A DNA stretch of 64,000 nucleotides. Origin: Streptomyces sp. MUM 2J. GTDB lineage: Bacteria; Actinomycetota; Actinomycetes; Streptomycetales; Streptomycetaceae. Shown one piece after another: positions 57,561-64,000 of the stretch (positions are counted from its first letter, which is position 1; each line of letters begins with the position of its first letter). The notes below the pieces were generated by a model. That model searched no databases. It saw nothing but the letters and a program-made list of their open reading frames with translations, and was not told the origin of the DNA. Made by a program: the position numbers and the translations under genes. The DNA is taken from assembly GCF_022414535.1 (NCBI RefSeq), contig NZ_JADWYM010000031.1, positions 1-64,000 on the forward strand. The letters are read 5' to 3'.

Positions 57561-57838
57561 GGTCGTTCTCGGGGGCCGCTGGCCCTGTCCGGCACCGGCG
57601 CGTGACGAGCATCGGGCTCGGCAGGGACCGCGGGGCGCGCAACACGCTCGGATGCGCCGAGGGCGACGCGCCAGCGGTCGTGTGCGCTCGTACACGTCCG
57701 GGTGCGGGTGGCGCCGGACGGTGGTCAGCGGTCCGTGGCCGGCGATCCTGCGCGGGACGCGGACCGGAACTCCTGCTCCGGCCAACCACGTCGGGACGGT
57801 GTGCCGCAGGTTGTGCCGTGCGTGCGCTGAGCGCCGGG

Positions 57839-58049
57839 TGCGAGTGGCTGTCCGTGTTCCCGCTGCCCGCCCACGCGCCCGACCTCAACCCCGTCGAGTG
57901 GGTACGGGCACACGTCGAGCGCGGCCCGGCCGGACTCGCCGTCCTCGCTCTCGACCGGCTCGAAGCCCTCGTCCGCAACCGGCTCGAACGCCTCCGGTAC
58001 CGGCCCGGCAGCCCCGACGGCTTCACCGCGGGCACCGGCCTGTCCTCTC
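57839..58049 (+). mobile_element. IS630-family transposase remnant (C-terminal DDE part)
   Basis: Plus-strand frame reading WLSVFPLPAHAPDLNPVEWV then AVLALDRLEALVRNRLERL and RYRPGSPDGFTAGTGL, the unmistakable C-terminus of an IS630-type transposase, including the final catalytic Glu of LNPVE. The preceding 220 bases are GC-rich and do not encode the N-terminal catalytic core in frame, so only about 70 codons survive. It lies between tRNA copy 3 and the PucR gene. Confidence 0.78.
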
Positions 58050-58137
58050 GAACCCCGCGGCACCTTGACGAGCCGCAGCCAGTAAATTTGAAGGATGCAT
58101 TGACTGTGCACGAAGCTCATCAGCCGCAGGAGCCGCA

Positions 58138-59442
58138 GTGATCTTGCCATACGCTGACGCGATCCAGCAGCTGGTCGACTCGCTCGCCACGCGGATCCAC
58201 CGGTCGGTCGCCCTGGACGACGAGCGCGGCAGCCTCGTCGCCTGCAGCCGTCACTTCGGCGACGAGGACAGGCTCCGTGTCGAGGTGGTGCTCTCCCGGC
58301 GTTTGCCGGCCCGCGTCGCGGAGTATCTCAACAGCTTCGGCATCGCCACCTCTGACAAGCCCGTGTCGATTCCTGCCAGCCCCTCGCTCGGGCTCAAGGC
58401 CCGGCGATGCTATCCAATCCGTGATCGTGGACGGCTGCTCGGCTACGTGTGGCTGATCGGTGATCACGCGGAGCGCTTCGACGAGGTGGTGGGGGAGTGC
58501 GTGGTCCAGTTGTCGGGGCGGCTGCGGGAACGGTCGCTGCAGGTGGCCGGGGAGGAGAGGCAGCGCCGGGCGTTGGCGGCCGATCTCCTGCGTGGAGCCG
58601 AGGACTCCGCTCGTGCCGCGGGGGACATGGTCAGCCAGGGGCTCGTCGGCGCCGAGGACGAGATCGTGGTCATCGTGGCTGACGCGACCACGGACCCCGA
58701 GGTGGTTGCGGAGTCGATCGACGAGGCGACCGGTCGGGGCGGCCGCGAGGAGTCGGCCGTCCGAGCACTCGCCAGTGTGGTGGAGGATCACGGTGTCGTC
58801 CTCGTCGCCGGCCGAAACAAGGTGGAACGCGAAGCGGCGCGGTTGGCCGAGGCGGTCCGGAGGGGAGCGCGGGGGCGGGGCACGGGGAGTGGGGCCTTCG
58901 TCGGGTTGAGCAACGCCGGCCGACTTGATCGAGCTCCCGACCTGTTGCGTCAGGCTGTGCTGGCCGTGTTCGCCGCTGCCGAGTTGCCGGAGTTCGCCCC
59001 GGTGCTGTCCTGGCGGGATACCGGCGTCTACGGCCCGCTCATGCTTGCCGCGGTGGATTCTCCCGACATCGTCGTACCGCCGGAGATCGCTGAACTCAGC
59101 GCCCATGGACGTACGGATTCCCTGGCCCGCACCGCAGAGGTGTTCCTGGACGCCGCCGGGGACACCTCGGCCGCGTCCGAGCAGCTGATGATCCACCGCA
59201 CCACGCTCTACTACCGGCTGGCCCAGGTGGAGAACAGGACCGGGTGGGACCTGAAGAACGGCCGTGACCGGCTGACCTTGCACCTGGGGCTGAAACTGCA
59301 GCGCCTCCTCGACAGCGGCATCCCGGCTTTCCTACGAGGAGAGGAAGAGCGCCGGGGGAGTTCCTCACACGTGGCGAAGCCGACGGGGGCCGGTCGGCCG
59401 GAGACTTCCCAGCACCTCGGACGGCGCCCGCCGCCGGGGTGA
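58138..59442 (+). CDS. PucR/CdaR-type transcriptional regulator
   Basis: A 434-residue regulator. GTG 58138 follows GCAGGAG. An N-terminal sensory region (about 1-130, GAF-like: RSVALDDERGSLVACSRHFG) and a GGDEF-like middle region lead to the PucR C-terminal helix-turn-helix at about 335-395: FLDAAGDTSAASEQLMIHRTTLYYRLAQVE and LHLGLKLQRL. These proteins activate catabolic genes in response to purines, amino acids or sugars. The cyclodeaminase-like gene starts 22 bases downstream, so it probably controls that gene and the Liv importer. Confidence 0.9.
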   Translation: MILPYADAIQQLVDSLATRIHRSVALDDERGSLVACSRHFGDEDRLRVEVVLSRRLPARVAEYLNSFGIATSDKPVSIPASPSLGLKARRCYPIRDRGRLLGYVWLIGDHAERFDEVVGECVVQLSGRLRERSLQVAGEERQRRALAADLLRGAEDSARAAGDMVSQGLVGAEDEIVVIVADATTDPEVVAESIDEATGRGGREESAVRALASVVEDHGVVLVAGRNKVEREAARLAEAVRRGARGRGTGSGAFVGLSNAGRLDRAPDLLRQAVLAVFAAAELPEFAPVLSWRDTGVYGPLMLAAVDSPDIVVPPEIAELSAHGRTDSLARTAEVFLDAAGDTSAASEQLMIHRTTLYYRLAQVENRTGWDLKNGRDRLTLHLGLKLQRLLDSGIPAFLRGEEERRGSSSHVAKPTGAGRPETSQHLGRRPPPG

Positions 59443-59464
59443 GGACGAGAGTCGAAGGAGCCTC

Positions 59465-60487
59465 ATGACCGTCCCCACTGACCGACGGTGTGTCGCAGAC
59501 CAGCTGAAGATCGGCTCGGAGCTGCTCTATCTGACCCGGCAGGATGTCGAAGGCCTGGCACTGACGCGGGAGGACATCCTGGAGCTGACCCGCCAGGCCC
59601 TGGTCGAGCACGGGCATCGCCGTTACGAGATGCCCGCCAAGATCGGTGTCCACCCGTACGACAACGTCTTCTACCACGCCATGCCGGCCTACCTGCCAGG
59701 GCCGGGCATCGTGGGCATGAAGTGGATCGAGTGCTACCCGGACAACCCGCGCACGTTCGGCCTTCCGCAGACCACGGGGCTGCTCGTGCTCAACGACGTG
59801 GACACCGGTGTGCCGATGGCCGTGATGGACTCGGCCTGGCTGACCGCGATGCGTACCCCCGCGGTGACGGTGCTGGCCGCCGCGGCGCTGCACCCCGACG
59901 CCACCACCTTCGGGATGTTCGGTTGCGGCGTGCAGGGAGTAGAGCATGTCCGCTACGCGGCCCTGGCGCTGCCCAGGCTGAAGAACGTCTACGTCTACGA
60001 CACCGACAAGGCCGCCGCGGACGCCTTGATCGCCATGCTCCAGCCGGAACTGGATCTGCGTATCGTCATGGGCGAGTCGCCCGAGGCGGTCACCAAGAGC
60101 GCAGAGGTGCTCAGCTCCGCGACGGTCATCCTGCGGGAGCCGCTCGCGGTGGTGAAGGACGAGTGGGTGACCGCCGGCCAGACCATCCTGCCGTGCGACC
60201 TGAACACCTTCTGGGATCCCCGCACCGCCCTGCGCGCCGACAAGTACATCGTCGACAGCATCGAGGAACACCAGTTGTTCGCGTCGATGGGGTACTTCCC
60301 CGACGGCCTGCCCGAGGTTGCCGCCGAGACCGGTGAGGTGCTGGCCGGGGTGAAGCCCGGCCGTGAGAGGGCCGAAGAGATCATCGTCAACAGCAACATC
60401 GGCATGGCCGTCTGCGACATCGCGGTGGGCCACGCGATCATGCACCGTGCGCTCGGGCGCGGCGCCGGGGTGCGGCTGCCCCTGTGA
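59465..60487 (+). CDS. Ornithine cyclodeaminase/mu-crystallin family enzyme
   Basis: A 340-residue NAD(P)-binding enzyme: substrate Lys in MKWIECYPDNP, then GCGVQGVEHV as the dinucleotide motif (about 159-168), and conserved NDVDTGVPMAVMD and DLNTFWDP. Members include ornithine cyclodeaminase, L-alanine dehydrogenase (archaeal type), ketimine reductases and opine-type N-(carboxyalkyl)amino acid synthases/dehydrogenases. With a Liv-type amino-acid importer downstream and a PucR regulator upstream, breakdown of an imported amino acid or imine is the likeliest role. The exact substrate cannot be read. Confidence 0.9.
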   Translation: MTVPTDRRCVADQLKIGSELLYLTRQDVEGLALTREDILELTRQALVEHGHRRYEMPAKIGVHPYDNVFYHAMPAYLPGPGIVGMKWIECYPDNPRTFGLPQTTGLLVLNDVDTGVPMAVMDSAWLTAMRTPAVTVLAAAALHPDATTFGMFGCGVQGVEHVRYAALALPRLKNVYVYDTDKAAADALIAMLQPELDLRIVMGESPEAVTKSAEVLSSATVILREPLAVVKDEWVTAGQTILPCDLNTFWDPRTALRADKYIVDSIEEHQLFASMGYFPDGLPEVAAETGEVLAGVKPGRERAEEIIVNSNIGMAVCDIAVGHAIMHRALGRGAGVRLPL

Positions 60488-61149
60488 TCTCCCTTCACCG
60501 CGGATGCGGGTGACCGGCCGTGGTGGAGGGGCCCAGGGCGCCAACGCGATCCGAACCGCCGAACCACCGGAACCCGCGTGAGGCGCCACGGAAGGAAGCT
60601 GTCACCCAGTCCCCGCCCACGCCGGCCGTCATGCTCCCGGGGCCGTCGTCCCGATGCGGTGGGCTCCGGAGACCCGGGGCCCGACCCTTCACGCATCTGC
60701 TGCCGTGCCCGACCCGGTGGTCCCCAACGTCGGATCGCGCTCGTCACGGCCGCTGCCCTGGCGGCGTCCACGGATACCACCCGGCTCGGTGCTGTTTCCG
60801 GTGCCGGGAACGGATCGAGGCGGACTCTGCGATGTGAAGACCCTGACGAGTGAGAATTCCTTTTCTTCCCGGTCAGAACTGCCGTACTACTGCGCTTTGT
60901 GAAGGCGCCCCTGGTCGGATGGCGTTGCCGACGCTCTCGGAGATTGGCCCGTGACAGGGGCAAATCTGTTGATCGATTTGCGCAATGGGAATTCCGGAGG
61001 ATTCAGCCTGCAGGCGCACATGAAGATTCAACGGGGATGGTTCTGAATTCAATGCGGTCTCCGTACTCCAGCACATTCATTTTCCGGGTCGGCGAGCAAC
61101 AGCTCCGTGGAGCCGTGCTCGCGGTCGGAACCTTCAACAGGAGTCAAGA
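60488..61149. promoter_or_regulatory. Long regulatory gap before the Liv importer, with inverted repeat
   Basis: No gene is convincing in these 662 bases. From about 60840 GC falls. CAAATC-TGTTGATC-GATTTG at 60961-60980 is a perfect 6-base-arm dyad; GAATTCC occurs at 60854 and 60990. The AT-rich part (60950-61090) is the likely promoter and regulator-binding region of the importer. An 87-codon frame from 60899 overlaps the start of the lipoprotein gene and lacks a site; I do not call it. Confidence 0.5.
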
Positions 61150-62334
61150 ATGGAAAATCTGACCAGACGCCTTGGTGCGGGCATCGCACTGACCGGTGTC
61201 GCGCTGCTCTCCGCCTGCGGCGGCAACGGCTCGTCGGGGGGTGACGACGGCAGCGGACCGATCAGGATCGGTGTGAGCGCGCCGCTGTCGGGTGACTCCG
61301 CGGCCGCCGGCACGGACATCGTCAACGCCGCCAAGCTCGCGGTGGAGAAGATCAACAAGGAAGGCCTCCTCGGCGGCCGGAAGGTCGAGATCGTCCAGGT
61401 CGACGACGCCTGCGACGCGCAGACCGGTACCGCCGCGATGCGGAAGCTGCTGACACAGAAGGTCGTGGCCGTCGCGGGCGGCTACTGCTCGGGCGCCGTC
61501 ATCCCCGAGACGATGATCACCGACAGGGCCGGCATTCCCTTCATCGCCGACGCCTCGACCAATGTGGAGATCACCGAACGGGGCCTGAAGCATGTCTTCC
61601 GCACCATCGGCCGCGACGACAAGCAGTCGGAGTTCGCCGCCAGGTACATGGTGGAGTACCTGAAGGCGGACAACGTCGCCGTCATCCACGACAACACGGC
61701 CTACTCGAAGGGCCTCGCCGAGGCCACCAAGGACACCGTCAGGAAGCTCGGCGCGAAGACCGTGTTCTACGACGCCATCACCCCCGGCGCCAAGGACTTC
61801 ACCTCCTTCCTGACCAAGGCCAAGAGCACCAGGCCCCAGGCGATCTACTTCACCGGCTACTACGCCGACGCGGGGCTGCTGCTCAAGCAGGCCGACGAAC
61901 TGGGCATCGACGTCCCGATCATCGGCGGTGACGCCAACCAGGACCCGACCGTCATCAGGACCGCCGGCAGGGCCGCCGAGGGATTCACCACCACGACCGC
62001 TCCGCTGCCGGACTTCATCAAGTCGACCGCCGACTTCGTGTCCGCCTACAAGAGCGAGTACGGCACCGAACCCGGACCGTACGCGCCGTACGAGTACGAC
62101 GCGGTCAACGTGCTGGCGGACGCCATCGCGCGGGCCGGATCAGCGGATTCGGAGAAGGTCACCGAGGCACTGCACGCCACGAAGGACTACGCGGGCGTCA
62201 CCGGCCCGATCAACTTCGACGAGAAGGGCGACCGTGTGCATCCGGTCTATGTGACCGCGGTCGTCGAGGGCGGCGTGTTCGTTCCCGGCAAGAAGCTCGA
62301 CGAGTCGGGCAACTGGGTCGACGCGAAGGGCTGA
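61150..62334 (+). CDS. Branched-chain amino-acid-type ABC substrate-binding lipoprotein
   Basis: A 394-residue LivJ/LivK-like lipoprotein: signal peptide with lipobox LSAC (Cys23), then a type I periplasmic-binding fold (PIRIGVSAPLSGDSAAAGTDIVNAAKLAVEKIN; VEIVQVDDACDAQTGTAAMRKLL; YAPYEYDAVNVLADAI). ATG 61150 follows AGGAG. Ligand in this family ranges over branched-chain amino acids, amides, urea and aromatic compounds; the enzyme upstream suggests an amino acid or derivative. Confidence 0.93.
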   Translation: MENLTRRLGAGIALTGVALLSACGGNGSSGGDDGSGPIRIGVSAPLSGDSAAAGTDIVNAAKLAVEKINKEGLLGGRKVEIVQVDDACDAQTGTAAMRKLLTQKVVAVAGGYCSGAVIPETMITDRAGIPFIADASTNVEITERGLKHVFRTIGRDDKQSEFAARYMVEYLKADNVAVIHDNTAYSKGLAEATKDTVRKLGAKTVFYDAITPGAKDFTSFLTKAKSTRPQAIYFTGYYADAGLLLKQADELGIDVPIIGGDANQDPTVIRTAGRAAEGFTTTTAPLPDFIKSTADFVSAYKSEYGTEPGPYAPYEYDAVNVLADAIARAGSADSEKVTEALHATKDYAGVTGPINFDEKGDRVHPVYVTAVVEGGVFVPGKKLDESGNWVDAKG

Positions 62335-62343
62335 ACGGACACC

Positions 62344-63255
62344 GTGAACGACTTCCTCCAGTACACCCTCAACGGCCTGACGGTCGGAGCGTTCTACGCG
62401 CTGGTCGCACTGGGCTACACGATGGTGTACGGCATCATCCGGCTCCTCAACTTCGCCCACGGCGACTTCTTCATGGTGGGAGCCTTCCTCGCCACGGGCG
62501 TGCTCAGCCTGTTGACGGGCAGCGGTCTGCCGTCCGGCCTGGTCGTCGTGGTCGCGCTCGTCGCGGCCACGGCGGCGGCCGCCGCACTCGGCGGCGTCTC
62601 CGCCCGCATCGTCTACCTCCCCCTCGTCAAGGCCCCGAAGCTGTCGCTGCTCGTCTCCGCGCTCGGACTCTCGCTCGCCGTCGAGTACGGGACGGCGCTG
62701 TCGCAGGGAACCGGCTTCAGGAGCGTTCCGCACATCGGTTTCCTCTCCGCCGAGCACGCGGTCGGGCTGACCGACGGTGTGCGGCTGACGTACGCGCAAC
62801 TGGGTGTCATCGGCGTCAGCCTGGCGTTGATGATCGGCCTGTACCTCTATGTCACGCGCACGTTCACCGGGACCGCCATGCGCGTCCTTGCCATGGACCA
62901 GGACGCCGCGCGGTTGATGGGAGTGAACGTCGAGCGCACGATCATGATGACGTTCGTCATCGGTGCCGGGCTCGCCGGCACGGCGGGCACCATGTACGCC
63001 CTGTACTACCCCCAGGTCAACTTCCTGATGGGCTTCCTGCTCGGCCTGCGCGCCTTCACCGCCGCCGTCCTCGGCGGCATCGGCAACATCCCCGGAGCCA
63101 TGGTGGGCGGTTTCCTCATCGGACTGCTGGAGTCCTACGCCACCGGCTACGTGGCCGGGCGGTGGACCGACGTGGTCGTCTTCGGCGTGCTCATCGGCGT
63201 ACTCGTCATACGGCCGAGCGGGATCCTCGGCGAGCGCGTCGCGGAAAGGGTGTGA
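62344..63255 (+). CDS. ABC transporter permease, LivH type
   Basis: A 303-residue permease with about eight helices. The start LNGLTVGAFYALVALGYTMVYGIIRLLNFAHGDFFMVGAF is the hallmark of LivH, and the C-terminal half has RVLAMDQDAARLMGVNVER (EAA-type loop) and ILGGIGNIPGAMVGGFLIGLLE-like sequence. GTG at 62344, nine bases after the binding-protein stop. It pairs with the LivM gene that begins five bases later. Confidence 0.95.
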   Translation: MNDFLQYTLNGLTVGAFYALVALGYTMVYGIIRLLNFAHGDFFMVGAFLATGVLSLLTGSGLPSGLVVVVALVAATAAAAALGGVSARIVYLPLVKAPKLSLLVSALGLSLAVEYGTALSQGTGFRSVPHIGFLSAEHAVGLTDGVRLTYAQLGVIGVSLALMIGLYLYVTRTFTGTAMRVLAMDQDAARLMGVNVERTIMMTFVIGAGLAGTAGTMYALYYPQVNFLMGFLLGLRAFTAAVLGGIGNIPGAMVGGFLIGLLESYATGYVAGRWTDVVVFGVLIGVLVIRPSGILGERVAERV

Positions 63256-63260
63256 CAGAC

Positions 63261-64000
63261 ATGCGCGGAATCAGCGGACTCACCGGGCTGCTCGAATCGG
63301 CACGCGTGAAGATCCCCTCTCTTGCCGTGTTCGCCGTCGTACTGCTCGCCTTCCCCGGCATCGCGGACGAGTACTGGACGGACGTCGGCGTCAAGGTGCT
63401 GCTGTACGTCGTTCTCGGCCTCGGCATCAACGTCGTGGTCGGCTACGCGGGCCTGCTGGACCTCGGCTACTCGGCGTTCTTCGCCGTGGGCGGCTACACC
63501 ACCGCGATCCTCGTCGGCAACTACGGCGTCAACTGGTGGCTCACACTGCCGGTCGCGATGCTCGTCGCCGCCATCGGCGGCTACCTCATCGGCTACCCGA
63601 CACTGCGGCTGCGCAGCGACTACCTGGCGATCGTCACCCTCGGCTTCGGCGAGATCGTGCGGGTGACCGCCAACAACCTCGAGTTCACCGGCGGGCCGGA
63701 CGGCGTCATCCTCCCCTTCCGCCCCGTGCTCTTCGGCTACGGGTTTGCCGGCACACAGAGCATGTACTACCTCGTGCTCGTGATCGCCGTCGTCGTGGGG
63801 CTGGGCACCACCAGCCTCACCCGCTCGAAGATCGGCCGCTCGTGGGAGAGCGTCCGCGAGGACGAGCGGGTCGCCGAGGCGGTGGGCGTGCCGTCCATCC
63901 GGGTCAAGGCGCTCGCCTACGTCGTCGGCGGCGTGATCGCGGGCGTGGCCGGGGCCTTCTTCGCCACCTACATCGGCATCGTCAGCCCCACCAGCTTCAC
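63261..64000 (+). CDS. ABC transporter permease, LivM type (partial)
   Basis: ATG 63261 (MRGISGLTGLLESARVKIPS), open to the right edge; about 246 codons are seen of the usual 300-350. Family landmarks: VVVGYAGLLDLGYSAFFAVGGYT, YPTLRLRSDYLAIVTLGFGEIVRV and SWESVREDERVAEAVGVPSIRVKALAYVVG. The ATPase genes livG and livF presumably follow outside the window. Confidence 0.95.
   Translation, partial: MRGISGLTGLLESARVKIPSLAVFAVVLLAFPGIADEYWTDVGVKVLLYVVLGLGINVVVGYAGLLDLGYSAFFAVGGYTTAILVGNYGVNWWLTLPVAMLVAAIGGYLIGYPTLRLRSDYLAIVTLGFGEIVRVTANNLEFTGGPDGVILPFRPVLFGYGFAGTQSMYYLVLVIAVVVGLGTTSLTRSKIGRSWESVREDERVAEAVGVPSIRVKALAYVVGGVIAGVAGAFFATYIGIVSPTSF

Noticed and set aside
60899..61162. An 87-codon plus-strand frame before the Liv binding protein
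   Set aside because: Overlaps the next gene's start, crosses the AT-rich promoter region, lacks a ribosome site and shows no coding bias.

Overview
The window is actinobacterial and almost certainly from a Streptomyces chromosome. GC is very high, third codon positions are nearly all G or C, GTG/TTG starts and 4-base stop/start overlaps are common, and several genes look leaderless. Streptomyces hallmarks include a Cvn conservon, a fur-katG pair, a class E sortase and a c-di-GMP protein built like CdgC. I see no CRISPR array, prophage, integrase or large antibiotic cluster; the only transposon trace is an IS630-type remnant.

Layout, left to right. 1-2.7 kb: tail of a conservon (CvnA end, CvnB, CvnC, CvnD GTPase, GAF protein). 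2.9-6.1 kb: threonine dehydrogenase and 2-amino-3-ketobutyrate ligase (threonine to glycine and acetyl-CoA) with a LysR regulator. 6.2-10.2 kb: XRE-cupin regulator coupled to a GNAT, a short UvrA-like ABC protein, and an MmcQ/YjbR protein. 10.6 kb: first of three identical tRNA-Pro(GGG) genes (others at 26.1 and 57.4 kb). 11.3-15.3 kb: hydrolase, FurA and KatG. 15.4-20.3 kb: a minus-strand glutamine-synthetase-like/amidohydrolase/Nudix-like operon (a split version of eukaryotic FluG), then an M20 amidohydrolase. 20.4-26 kb: lipase and thiolase sharing an operator, TSUP transporter, cobK, cobF and a DUF309 protein. 26.4-33.7 kb: PadR/NTF2-like pair, TetR/MFS efflux pair, CDP-alcohol phosphatidyltransferase, SRPBCC protein and a secreted PAF-acetylhydrolase-like enzyme.

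34-44.3 kb is the most interesting stretch. A membrane GT2 polysaccharide synthase diverges from a 58-residue LPVTG microprotein and a class E sortase. A TetR regulator, an alpha-oxoamine-synthase/methyltransferase pair, a membrane GAF-PAS-GGDEF-EAL protein and a UDP-glucose 4-epimerase follow. A palindromic CGTTTACG-G-CGTAAACG site lies between the synthase and the microprotein, and 16 of its bases recur exactly upstream of the epimerase. I infer a cell-surface glycan and anchoring module under common control.

44.5-49.7 kb is an inositol-type catabolic locus: iolB diverges from a sugar ABC importer and an IolE-like TIM barrel. A Gfo/Idh dehydrogenase at 54.2-55.2 kb probably belongs to the same pathway; a TTGTCCTGACAA-type dyad occurs at both loci. 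49.8-53.5 kb holds an unrecognised three-gene envelope operon: anchored solute-binding-like protein, lipoprotein with solute-binding plus VWA domains, and a membrane protein. 55.7-57.1 kb has a poly-gamma-glutamate-hydrolase-like gene, a broken oxidoreductase tail and a cupin. 58.1-64 kb is an amino-acid-type locus: PucR regulator, ornithine-cyclodeaminase/mu-crystallin enzyme and a Liv-type ABC importer that runs off the right edge.

All functions are read from sequence by recognition; no search was run.
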